Below, one piece after another: positions 1-5,267 of a stretch of DNA of 9,784 nucleotides. Each line of letters starts with the position of its first letter. The first letter of the stretch is position 1. The notes under the pieces are model-generated. The model searched no databases. It saw only the letters and a program-made list of their open reading frames with translations, and was not told the origin of the DNA. The stretch spans positions 1 through 9,784 of the forward strand of contig JAGVVX010000055.1 of assembly GCA_018304565.1 (NCBI GenBank). Direction: 5' to 3'. This stretch comes from Candidatus Aenigmatarchaeota archaeon. Lineage in GTDB: Archaea; Aenigmatarchaeota; Aenigmatarchaeia; GW2011-AR5. The position numbers and the translations under genes were made by a program.

Positions 1-1
1 G

Positions 2-259
2 CAAATTATACTTTCTTCTCATGGTCATCCAAATGCTCACCATTATGTTGAGAAACTTGTAGAAATGTCCTATGTAAGCGGTAAACCTCTAACAGAGTTA
101 GCACTCAGCGATCCAGCATTGCAACCTTATTTAGCTAAATTCACGGATAGACAAATGAAAGTAATACAAGATCCATCATTATATGTTGGAATAGCTTCGG
201 TGAAAGCCCAGAGAACAGCTGATTTATGGGAAGCCAGACTCAGTGAAATTAAGCTTTAA
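2..259 (+). CDS. purB: Adenylosuccinate lyase, C-terminal 85 residues (5' end outside window)
   Basis: The frame is open from base 2 to a TAA at 257-259, giving the last 85 residues of a longer protein. PurB belongs to the fumarase/aspartase superfamily and catalyses two purine steps: it splits SAICAR to AICAR and adenylosuccinate to AMP, releasing fumarate, in the cytoplasm. The fragment has the helical C-terminal domain pattern of the family: an N-A-H helix (HGHPNAHHYVEKL), then GKPLTEL, then the DPSLYVGIAS segment near the C-terminus, which matches the usual D-P-x-x-Y-x-G-x-(A/S) ending. The catalytic signature lies upstream of the window. It is the only plus-strand gene, and its last 11 bases overlap the end of the convergent dinB. 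Assignment rests on the C-terminal pattern only, so another member of the superfamily is possible but less likely. Confidence 0.8.
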   Translation, partial: QIILSSHGHPNAHHYVEKLVEMSYVSGKPLTELALSDPALQPYLAKFTDRQMKVIQDPSLYVGIASVKAQRTADLWEARLSEIKL

Positions 260-1290
260 CAAACTCCCCGACTGTTTTTTGCCTGCCTTCGCGGTGCAGG
301 TTTGCGACGCGGACGCCGGCCAAGCGGATCCTCTTCTTGCTTTCGGCGAACTTCTTCAGCAGGTCTTTTGCAGTATTGCTTATTGTTTCTGCATCATTAA
401 AGTTCTGTTGCAATGTCTTCTGTCTGGTATGTGTTTCAAAGTTCTCGTATCGAATTTTTAGAACGATGGTACGATACCATAAGCCTTCTTCAGCAAGAGT
501 TGCAGCCAGGTCTTCCGCTGTTGCATCTATGATTTCGGCCTACTGACTGAATTCCTTCTGATTCTTCAACCTCGCTTTCATCCAAACCTTGAGCAAGAAA
601 ATGCAATTCAGTTCCCCATCTGCCGAACATTGACTGAAGCATTTGTACATCAAAGTTTGCAATATCACCAATAGTTTCTATGCCAAGTTCTTTCAGTGCT
701 TTGTCTGTCTTCTCGCCAACACCGTATAGTTTTCTTGAAGGTAAAGCAGAAAGAAATGCCTGAGCTTCTTCAGGCTTTATGATTGTCAATCCTTGAGGTT
801 TCTGGAAATCGCTGGCTGTTTTAGCTATGAGTTTGTTTGGACCGATACCAATGCTGCACGTTACATTCTCAGTAGTTTCTATTTCCTGTTTTATTCTGGC
901 TGCGGCTTCTGCGGCTTTTTCAAAGCTTTCTGCAGAGCTTATATCTATGAAAGCCTCATCAATGCTGATTTGCTGGAACTTGTCTGCATGCTTGCGGAGG
1001 ATTTTCATTACACCTTCAGCTACCCTATAATATAGAGGGAAATTAACAGGAAGGAATGCAGCTGCCGGGCAGAGGCTGTAGGCCTTTGATATTGGCATGC
1101 CCGAGTGTATGCCGTATTCCCTTGCTTTGTAGTTTGCAGTGGAGACAACGCCCCTGCCTTTTCCTTTTTCGGGGTCGTGGCCTATTACAACAGGCAGCCC
1201 TTTCAGTTCCGGTCTTTCTCTTTCCTCGCAAGCCGCAAAGAACGCATCCAGGTCCACATGCATTATTATGCGCATACGTAGAACTTGCAT
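249..1290 (-). pseudogene. dinB: Y-family DNA polymerase IV (Dpo4/DinB), broken by a small internal deletion with frameshift
   Basis: DinB/Dpo4 copies past damaged bases (translesion synthesis). The start is probably ATG at 1275 (MRIIMHVDLDAFF), with an in-frame ATG also at 1290. Numbered from 1275, the catalytic acidic residues are present: D8 in HVDLDAFF, and D106 E107 in SIDEAF. F13 lines up with the steric gate. Palm, fingers and thumb read through without interruption to SVGR at about 538, the linker to the little-finger domain. The frame then runs into a stop at 490-492. The little finger continues in another frame from about 536 to a TAA at 249-251, through EIIDATAEDL, the family-typical KIRYENFETHTR and RIRLAGVRVANL. 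Homologues have roughly 11-14 residues (TFEEDT-like) between SxGRE and this helix, so DNA appears lost, not just one base. No other stops occur, so the lesion looks recent or artefactual. A truncated polymerase without little finger could still be made. Confidence 0.85.
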
Positions 1291-1315
1291 CGAAACTTCT
1301 TATTGGCAGTCAAGC

Positions 1316-1555
1316 TCATTCAATGACTTCTACTTTCTCCTTGTCGGGCAAAAACTTGTCAAATAGTTTGTCTATAACGTAGTAAAACGCATACGATGGC
1401 ACAAGAACAAAGAAGATTGCCCATGTAAGTATAGCAGCCGTGTCGGCTGGGCGGAAAAGCGTGAAAAAGGCAGCGGCAAGCAGAATTCCGAAACCAAGCG
1501 TTGCAGCCGTTTTCTTCATCTCGCTCTTTTTCATGTTCAATTTCAGTTTAACCAT
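1316..1555 (-). CDS. Small two-helix membrane protein, unknown function
   Basis: I do not recognise a family. The frame encodes 79 residues from ATG at 1555, or 72 from ATG at 1534; either works, and neither has a convincing Shine-Dalgarno. A lysine-rich N-terminus (MKKSEMKK) precedes two hydrophobic segments, about residues 17-35 (ATLGFGILLAAAFFTLF) and 40-61 (AAILTWAIFFVLVPSYAFYYVI), followed by a charged C-terminus. The positive-inside rule suggests both ends are cytoplasmic with a short outer loop around RPADTA. With the 1555 start it overlaps the kae1 stop by 13 bases, and dinB follows 25-40 bases downstream. It is therefore probably translated from the kae1 transcript. Nothing in the sequence suggests a specific job. 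Confidence 0.65.
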   Translation of the reverse strand: MVKLKLNMKKSEMKKTAATLGFGILLAAAFFTLFRPADTAAILTWAIFFVLVPSYAFYYVIDKLFDKFLPDKEKVEVIE

Positions 1556-2538
1556 GCAACATCAGCCTCGTCTGTTCTCCATCTCTGCTTAAAATCAGCT
1601 TCTTCTGCTTTTATACCTTCCTGATTGCTGGCAAAAGCAAGCATACCGGCAACAGCTATCATAGCCCCGTTGTCGCCGCTGAACTCTTTAGGACACCTGT
1701 AAAACTTCGCGCCGCGCTCATTGCACATCATCTCGAGCATTTCATTCAATCGCTGCGAAGCTGCAACGCCGCCTGTAAGCAATACTTCCTCTTTTCCCGT
1801 ATGCGCCAGCGCGCGCTCCGTAACCTCCGTGAGCATCGCATAGCATGTTTCCTGAAAAGAGAAGCAAAGATCATCAAGCGATGCGCCTTTCTTGAATTTC
1901 TGCAGCGCTGATGTCATAATGCCTGAGAATGAGAGGTCCATTCCCTTGACAACATACGACAGTTCGATGTAGTTCTTGCCTTGCTTGGCCAGGTTCTCCA
2001 TTACAGGGCCGCCCGGATAATCACCTTGTGTTTCGCGTATGAACGTATCAATTGCATTGCCTATGGAAATATCCTGCGTCTCGCCAAAAACCCTGTAGCG
2101 TTTAGCCGCATACGCAATGACCTGCGTGTTCCCGCCTGAGACGTAGAGCGTAACAGGATCGCGGGCGCCGGAAAGCAATTTTCCGATCTCTATGTGGCCG
2201 ATGCAGTGGTTGACCGGAAGAAGAAGCTTGCCGTATTTATTTGAAAGCTGCTGCGCAAACTCCAGGCCCGCTTTCAGGCAAGGCGGAAGCCCGGGGCCGG
2301 CAGAGTATGCTATGGCATCTATGTTGTCAAAAGAAACATCTGATTCGGACAAAGCTTTCTCCAGAACTTCCTTGGCCACAATCCTGTGGTGATCTGCTGC
2401 TTCTGAAGGATGAATGCCCCACCCATGCTTTGGCTTGTACACATCCTTTGCATTTGCGAGTATCTGCATGCCGCTGTCTTTTTCCACAATTCCTATGCCA
2501 AGCGTGTGCGCTGTTGATTCGATACCAAGGATTAACAT
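1543..2538 (-). CDS. kae1: tRNA N6-threonylcarbamoyladenosine synthase subunit Kae1
   Basis: Kae1 (TsaD/OSGEP family, ASKHA fold) transfers threonylcarbamoyl to A37 of ANN-decoding tRNAs, as the catalytic subunit of KEOPS with Bud32, Cgi121 and Pcc1 in archaea. The 331 residues match the usual stand-alone length. Visible motifs are GIESTAHTLG at 5-14, HPSEAADHH at 43-51, GPGLPPCLKAG at 81-91, the metal-binding histidines H111 and H115 in VNHCIGHIEIG, SGGNTQV at 134-140, TGGVAAS at 255-261 and the metal/nucleotide loop SGDNGAM with D289. The C-terminus (QRWRTDEADVAW) is typical of archaeal Kae1. There is no Bud32 kinase fusion and no Bud32 gene in the window. The ATG at 2538 has a TATA-like TTTTTATA about 22-29 bases upstream and no Shine-Dalgarno, which fits a leaderless mRNA. 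Confidence 0.96.
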   Translation of the reverse strand: MLILGIESTAHTLGIGIVEKDSGMQILANAKDVYKPKHGWGIHPSEAADHHRIVAKEVLEKALSESDVSFDNIDAIAYSAGPGLPPCLKAGLEFAQQLSNKYGKLLLPVNHCIGHIEIGKLLSGARDPVTLYVSGGNTQVIAYAAKRYRVFGETQDISIGNAIDTFIRETQGDYPGGPVMENLAKQGKNYIELSYVVKGMDLSFSGIMTSALQKFKKGASLDDLCFSFQETCYAMLTEVTERALAHTGKEEVLLTGGVAASQRLNEMLEMMCNERGAKFYRCPKEFSGDNGAMIAVAGMLAFASNQEGIKAEEADFKQRWRTDEADVAWLN

Positions 2539-2559
2539 GAGAGTAATTTTATGAGAGTG

Positions 2560-2567
2560 TATAAAAA
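2560..2567 (-). promoter_or_regulatory. TATA-like element of kae1
   Basis: TTTTTATA lies in the 33-base gap between the preceding gene and kae1. Its centre is about 26 bases upstream of the kae1 ATG, the usual archaeal TATA-to-start-site distance, so transcription would begin at or within a base or two of the ATG. This is inference from spacing and sequence only. Confidence 0.5.
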
Positions 2568-2571
2568 CAAA

Positions 2572-2802
2572 TCACTCAATTTCGACTAAAATATCTTCAT
2601 TTCTGCAATAAGACCTGAGGACTTCAAGCTCCCCATCTTTCAGAGGCTTATCCGTTTCTATCTTTCCCCTTATCAGGTCTGCCGAAGATCTGTAACCCAG
2701 TTCTGCAAGCTCCCTTACAGCGGTGTGTTGTATCCGCGGCAATACATCATTTGCAATGTTGCCTGAACGATTTTCTGAATATCTGAGAGAATAAACAACC
2801 AT
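2572..2802 (-). CDS. Conserved-looking small soluble protein, unknown function
   Basis: I do not recognise this 76-residue product. It has no membrane segment or signal peptide and no cysteine cluster (one Cys, in SYCRNED). The composition is balanced and charged, with predicted helices around residues 20-36 (VLPRIQHTAVRELAELG) and 54-68 (LKDGELEVLRSYC), as expected of a folded small domain. The ATG at 2802 is preceded by an AT-rich TTTATTTAATA at about 2831-2841 that could serve as TATA box with a very short leader. It ends 33 bases before kae1, which seems to have its own promoter. Position next to kae1 makes a translation-related role conceivable, but this is guilt by association only. Confidence 0.7.
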   Translation of the reverse strand: MVVYSLRYSENRSGNIANDVLPRIQHTAVRELAELGYRSSADLIRGKIETDKPLKDGELEVLRSYCRNEDILVEIE

Positions 2803-2830
2803 TTAATCAGAGAATTATTTGACTTGAGAT

Positions 2831-2841
2831 TATTAAATAAA
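2831..2841 (-). promoter_or_regulatory. Possible TATA element of the 76-residue gene
   Basis: The minus strand reads TTTATTTAATA, about 29-39 bases upstream of the ATG at 2802. Spacing allows a leader of about 5-10 bases. It directly follows the GC hairpin at 2849-2862, so one transcript may end and another begin within about 30 bases. Confidence 0.4.
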
Positions 2842-2848
2842 TTGAAAA

Positions 2849-2862
2849 CCCGGAAATCCGGG
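2849..2862 (-). terminator. GC-rich hairpin with T run, possible terminator of the small upstream transcript
   Basis: CCCGG-ATTT-CCGGG on the minus strand forms a 5-bp all-GC stem with a 4-base loop, followed directly by TTTT and an AT-rich stretch. It lies about 55 bases after the stop of the 10-codon ORF at 2916-2948. Archaeal termination relies mainly on T runs, and the T run here is short, so terminator function is tentative. The same hairpin could belong to the promoter region of the next gene. Confidence 0.4.
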
Positions 2863-2915
2863 AAAAGTTTTTGCGCAAATCATTTTATGCGCTTTCACCA
2901 ATTTCAGCTAAAAGC

Positions 2916-2948
2916 TTATTTCTTCTTAGCTTTTCTTTTCTTTGCCAT
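2916..2948 (-). CDS. Ten-residue lysine-rich micro-ORF (or part of a small RNA)
   Basis: ATG at 2948 opens ten codons, MAKKRKAKKK, ending in TAA at 2916-2918. AGGTGA stands 6 bases upstream of the ATG, one of the better ribosome-binding sites in the window. The peptide has seven lysines, one arginine and no acidic residue, which would suit RNA or ribosome binding, but such a short frame can also arise by chance in an A-rich region. An overlapping 19-codon frame (MFIWLQSYEVKRNGKEKKS) starts about 30 bases further upstream without a good Shine-Dalgarno. A strong-looking promoter is centred at 3061 and a hairpin with T run follows at 2849-2862, so a transcript of roughly 185 bases is predicted. 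No homologue is known to me. Confidence 0.4.
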   Translation of the reverse strand: MAKKRKAKKK

Positions 2949-2993
2949 TTCTTTTCACCTCATAGCTTTGCAGCCAGATGAACATAAGTTGAG

Positions 2994-3027
2994 CTAGCTG
3001 ATGAACTGTAAAACAGAATTCAGCTAG
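2994..3027 (-). other. 34-base nested hairpin in the predicted leader of the micro-ORF
   Basis: CTAGCTGA and TCAGCTAG form a perfect 8-bp outer stem. Inside it CTGT-TTT-ACAG forms a 4-bp inner stem, separated from the outer one by a small asymmetric internal loop (3 and 4 bases). It would sit about 10 bases from the 5' end of a transcript starting near 3035. Confidence 0.55.
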
Positions 3028-3056
3028 AATTCACCTTTAATATATTGTGTAGGTTA

Positions 3057-3073
3057 ATTTATATACATTTCGC
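3057..3073 (-). promoter_or_regulatory. BRE plus TATA promoter, driving the micro-ORF / small RNA
   Basis: The minus strand reads GCGAAATG then TATATAAAT, a good match to a purine-rich BRE followed by a TATA box centred near 3061. The expected start site, about 26 bases downstream, is near 3035. It is one of the most canonical-looking archaeal promoters in the window, yet no ORF over 20 codons follows for about 230 bases. Confidence 0.65.
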
Positions 3074-3120
3074 TTTTCAGAATCTTGCTGTAGTGGAAAT
3101 TTTTGTCAGAAGCAAACGAT

Positions 3121-3369
3121 TCATTTCAACCTTTTGATCTCTTCTAATTTTTTGTTGAGTGTAGTGTACAGATTCCTAATTATAACTAATGAAACTATAG
3201 AGACAGATGCTATAATAACCATTTTATCTGCATCTGATAGAAACTGGGTAAATACTGTTGTAATAACAATAGTAGCATAGATTACAATTGCAGATGTAAT
3301 CAGGCTGAGTATGCGATGGTACTCTAAATCCTTGACGTTCTTTTGGATGTTTGAATTCTTTATAACCAT
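3121..3369 (-). CDS. Small two-helix membrane protein with charged C-terminus, unknown function
   Basis: The 82 residues form a soluble N-terminus (about 1-19, lysine/asparagine-rich), a hydrophobic segment at about 20-42 (ILSLITSAIVIYATIVITTVF), a short acidic loop (LSDADK), a second segment at about 49-66 (VIIASVSIVSLVIIRNL) and a basic amphipathic tail (NKKLEEIKRLK). That layout puts both termini in the cytoplasm. The ATG at 3369 follows the stop of the 51-residue membrane gene by 9 bases, so the two are probably co-transcribed. No family is recognisable. A-rich codon use gives it a more AT-rich look than kae1 or hppA. Confidence 0.65.
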   Translation of the reverse strand: MVIKNSNIQKNVKDLEYHRILSLITSAIVIYATIVITTVFTQFLSDADKMVIIASVSIVSLVIIRNLYTTLNKKLEEIKRLK

Positions 3370-3378
3370 TCAAGAAAC

Positions 3379-3534
3379 CTACACTCTTTTTAAAACAAGA
3401 TATAAGCCGACAGCAAACATGCCAAAGCTAACCAAAGCAGGCACCGTCAAATTTGCAAAATCCAGTCTGTTGCTTGCCATGCCTATAATGCCAAGAATAG
3501 AAAAAATAATACCTAATATTTGGTCATTATTCAT
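3379..3534 (-). CDS. 51-residue two-helix membrane protein, unknown function
   Basis: ATG at 3534 opens 51 codons ending in TAG at 3379-3381. The product begins MNNDQILGIIFSILGIIGMA and has two hydrophobic segments, about residues 6-20 and 30-48 (VPALVSFGMFAVGLYLVL), joined by SNRLDFANL and closed by a basic KRV end. The codons fit a real hydrophobic protein, with no polar break in either helix. It begins about 60 bases after the S27ae stop and is followed after 9 bases by the 82-residue membrane gene, suggesting a two-gene unit. There is no strong Shine-Dalgarno. No function can be assigned; possible roles such as membrane-protein partner or toxin-like peptide are speculation. Confidence 0.55.
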   Translation of the reverse strand: MNNDQILGIIFSILGIIGMASNRLDFANLTVPALVSFGMFAVGLYLVLKRV

Positions 3535-3568
3535 AATGGTTTTTGAATTTTTATGTTCTTAAAGTTTT

Positions 3569-3585
3569 GTTTCCCGCCGAGAAAC
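3569..3585 (-). other. Hairpin just after S27ae
   Basis: GTTTCTC-GGC-GGGAAAC on the minus strand can form a 7-bp stem (one G-U pair) with a 3-base loop, starting 10 bases after the S27ae stop. No T run follows directly (AAAACTTT), so it is a weak terminator candidate. It could instead protect or process the 3' end of the ribosomal transcript. Confidence 0.35.
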
Positions 3586-3594
3586 GATTGCCCA

Positions 3595-3852
3595 TTATTT
3601 CTCAACCTCGCTGTAGAAGCAGCGTCCGCAATATTTCCTGTTCTTGTATTTAGCAAGGAATATGCCTGCACCGCAACGCGGACATTCTTCGTTTTTGCGC
3701 GTGACTTTTTCGCCTTCAACCTTGTAAAGTTTCCACACCTGGACTTTCTTGTGCTTCTTCTTTGATTTAGGCCTCTCTTTCTGCGATTTCTTCTCCTTCT
3801 TCTTCTCTTCCTTCACAGGTGCTGCCGCTTCTTTTTCTGGTGGTCTGGCCAT
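3595..3852 (-). CDS. rps27ae: 30S ribosomal protein S27ae
   Basis: S27ae is a small zinc-binding protein of the 30S subunit; in eukaryotes its homologue is fused to ubiquitin. Residues 38-84 carry the family core: VWKLYKVEGEKVTRKNEECPRCGAGIFLAKY and then KYCGRCFYSE, with the zinc ligands C57, C60, C75 and C78 in two C-x2-C pairs. The first 36 residues are an extra low-complexity tail rich in lysine and glutamate (KEEKKKEKKSQKERPKSKKKHKK) not needed for the zinc ribbon; archaeal S27ae proteins are usually only about 50-65 residues. The ATG at 3852 lies 2 bases after the stop of the 75-residue membrane gene, so it is read from the same mRNA as rpoE', spt4 and S24e. Confidence 0.95.
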   Translation of the reverse strand: MARPPEKEAAAPVKEEKKKEKKSQKERPKSKKKHKKVQVWKLYKVEGEKVTRKNEECPRCGAGIFLAKYKNRKYCGRCFYSEVEK

Positions 3853-3854
3853 GT

Positions 3855-4082
3855 TTATCGCTCTTTGTAAAATAATTTCAAGCCAAGATCTATACCAGGT
3901 TTTATCATTTTATACGTGTGTAGGTTTACTTCTCTTAGCCTTTCATATCTTTGAATTACAGAAGTTTTTGTTTCGCCGAACATTCTGGAGAATGATGTAT
4001 CGTACAAACCTGGCAGATAAGCCATTGCTAAAGCTCCTGCGGCAATAGTTATTCCAGCTCCAATGATGTTTGGTTTGCCCAT
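3855..4082 (-). CDS. 75-residue protein with N-terminal membrane helix, inserted between S24e and S27ae
   Basis: The likely start is ATG at 4082, with GTGAT a few bases upstream; an in-frame TTG at 4085 is the alternative. Residues 5-25 (NIIGAGITIAAGALAMAYLPGL) form one glycine/alanine-rich membrane or membrane-associated helix, followed by a charged stretch with tyrosines (ETKTSVIQRYERLREVNLHTYKMIKPGIDLGLKLFY). It sits 6 bases after the S24e stop and 2 bases before S27ae, so it is firmly inside the ribosomal operon. I do not recognise a family. It might anchor something at the membrane or be a divergent passenger gene; function is unknown. Confidence 0.7.
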   Translation of the reverse strand: MGKPNIIGAGITIAAGALAMAYLPGLYDTSFSRMFGETKTSVIQRYERLREVNLHTYKMIKPGIDLGLKLFYKER

Positions 4083-4088
4083 CAATTA

Positions 4089-4400
4089 TCACTCTTGCTT
4101 TTCCTCTTTCTTTTCTTGTTTCGTTTCCTGCTCCTTTTTCTCTTCCTTCTTCTGAGGCTCTGATTTCTTCATCACCTTTTCTTCCCATACAAAGACCTTA
4201 GCGCGGGATTTAGGCAAACCCGTCTCAGTGAAGATGTGCTTTATTTCAACCTTATCCACATCCGTCTTGAGCTCTTTTGATATCCACTGCTGCAGCGCAT
4301 CCTTTCTGGGTGAAGCTTCGCTTTCGTGTTCTATTTCTGCAGCAATCTCTTTCCTCTTCAGGAACGGATTGTGTTTGTCTGATATAACATTGACTTTCAT
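4089..4400 (-). CDS. rps24e: 30S ribosomal protein S24e
   Basis: S24e is a small-subunit protein with a ferredoxin-like fold, found in archaea and eukaryotes. The start at 4400 (MKVNVISDKHNPFLKRKE) matches the family N-terminus (residues 7-18 correspond to the conserved D-x-x-N-P-L-L-x-R-x-E region). AAGGA stands about 7 bases upstream, 17 bases after the spt4 stop. The same frame stays open further upstream but only as a shadow of spt4. The middle (PRKDALQQWISKELKTD) and the end of the core (KSRAKVFVWEE, to about residue 74) are typical. Residues 75-103 are an added lysine/glutamate/glutamine tail (QKKEEKKEQETKQEKKEEKQE), disordered by composition and similar in kind to the extra tail on S27ae. 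Confidence 0.93.
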   Translation of the reverse strand: MKVNVISDKHNPFLKRKEIAAEIEHESEASPRKDALQQWISKELKTDVDKVEIKHIFTETGLPKSRAKVFVWEEKVMKKSEPQKKEEKKEQETKQEKKEEKQE

Positions 4401-4417
4401 ATGAATTTCCTTCAAAA

Positions 4418-4597
4418 CTAAACCCTTATGGCATATTTGCCCGGAGCTGTTATCCCCAGCCTTTTTGCTATCTCTGACTCTGTGTCGAATATAATAACGA
4501 CTCCCTGAAAGCTTGTTGTCGTGTCGTTTGTCTTGCAAACAGGGCACTGCGTCTTCTCGACAATCCTTTTGCAGTTCCTGCATGCTCTTCTTGCCAT
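4418..4597 (-). CDS. spt4: Transcription elongation factor Spt4 (RpoE'')
   Basis: Spt4 pairs with Spt5 (the NusG homologue) and keeps the elongating RNA polymerase closed on the template. The 59 residues from ATG at 4597 contain a zinc finger with C6, C9, C18 and C21 (CRNC and CPVC), then the interface strand and helix FQGVVIIFDTESEIAKRLGI and the terminal PGKYAIRV, all standard for archaeal Spt4. The frame is open further upstream, but that part lies inside rpoE' and would not resemble Spt4. The ATG is 4 bases after the rpoE' stop, with GTGAT covering the junction, so the two are translationally linked. Spt5 is not in the window. Confidence 0.95.
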   Translation of the reverse strand: MARRACRNCKRIVEKTQCPVCKTNDTTTSFQGVVIIFDTESEIAKRLGITAPGKYAIRV

Positions 4598-4601
4598 CTT
4601 A

Positions 4602-5144
4602 TCACTTCTTTTTTTTGCTTCTTTCAATCCAGTCAAGCGAGCCCATGCAAGGCTGGCGCATCGTGAGAGATATTTTGTTCCTGCCTTTCCCAAGCGAAAC
4701 AGCTACAACACGGGCGCGCACGACATCGCCTTCCTTCAGGCGATAGTTATTCTTTTTGCCTGTGAATATAGCATTCTTTGCATCGTAAGCGATCTTGTCG
4801 TCCATTACCTGCGAAACATGCACAAGTGCATCCAGAGGCCCTATCCTCGTGAACGCGCCGAATTCTGTGATATCAACAACCTCGCCGACAACAACTTCGT
4901 TCATCTCTGGCATGTAGACCATTGCTTTGAACTCTGCGGGATAGAATATTGCCCCGTCTTCAGGGACTATTTTTCCCTCGCCTATGCTAGTGACTTCTGT
5001 CACGGCAAGGAAAACCCCAAGATCCGGATTGATCTTGCCCTCAAGGTTTTCCTGAAGGCTTTCTTTAACTGAATCTTCTACATCCAGATCAAACTTTGTA
5101 GGGTGCACTCGCACTTCGTCTCGTATTGCCAGGATTTTGAACAA
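4602..5144 (-). CDS. rpoE1: RNA polymerase stalk subunit RpoE' (Rpb7-like), TTG start
   Basis: RpoE' forms the polymerase stalk with RpoF (Rpb4), binding the emerging transcript and helping open complex formation. The 180 residues divide into an N-terminal RNP-like tip domain (about 1-80, MFKILAIRDEVRVHPTKF... with GKIVPEDGAIFYPAEFKAM) and a C-terminal S1/OB RNA-binding domain (about 82-168, VVVGEVVDITEFGAFTRIGPLDALVHVSQ), ending in a lysine run. The start is TTG: an in-frame TAA immediately precedes ATT-TTG, and the family N-terminus (MYK/MFK-L-x-x-x-D-x-V-R) fits exactly at 5144. GGATGAT about 7 bases upstream may be the ribosome-binding site. Spt4 follows after 4 bases. A possible TATA (ATTTAAAT) is at about 5207-5214. 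Confidence 0.95.
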   Translation of the reverse strand: MFKILAIRDEVRVHPTKFDLDVEDSVKESLQENLEGKINPDLGVFLAVTEVTSIGEGKIVPEDGAIFYPAEFKAMVYMPEMNEVVVGEVVDITEFGAFTRIGPLDALVHVSQVMDDKIAYDAKNAIFTGKKNNYRLKEGDVVRARVVAVSLGKGRNKISLTMRQPCMGSLDWIERSKKKK

Positions 5145-5206
5145 AATTTATCATCCCATTCTCCAGAGTAATTGATCAATGTCAGCTTTAGTTTTCAGAG
5201 TGAGGA

Positions 5207-5214
5207 ATTTAAAT
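5207..5214 (-). promoter_or_regulatory. Possible TATA element upstream of rpoE'
   Basis: ATTTAAAT on the minus strand, preceded by purines (AGATAG), would place a start site near 5184 and a leader of about 40 bases before the TTG. It lies inside the 123-base gap between hppA and rpoE'. Weak evidence: the region is generally AT-rich, and a second similar element (TTTAAAT) is near 5255-5265. Confidence 0.4.
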
Positions 5215-5267
5215 CTATCTTTTATGGGTTCTGTTAACTTAGTCAGTATTGCCCTTCAAAATTTAAA

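Noticed and set aside
2994..3040. Box C/D guide RNA suggested by TGATGA on the plus strand
   Set aside because: The C box is imperfect (CTGATGA) and no CTGA D or D' boxes occur at the expected 12-20 base spacing.
3531..3719. Minus-strand open frame overlapping the S27ae 3' part
   Set aside because: It is an out-of-frame reading of S27ae; the cysteine pairs and family motifs are in the S27ae frame.
4401..4583. N-terminal extension of S24e into spt4
   Set aside because: The frame is open but the added residues do not resemble S24e; the ATG at 4400 fits the family N-terminus and has its own AAGGA site.
4521..5072. Plus-strand open frame of 183 codons opposite rpoE' and spt4
   Set aside because: It is antisense to two securely identified genes, its composition is scattered with many Cys/His/Phe, and it shows no family pattern. 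It is open only because of the codon use on the other strand.
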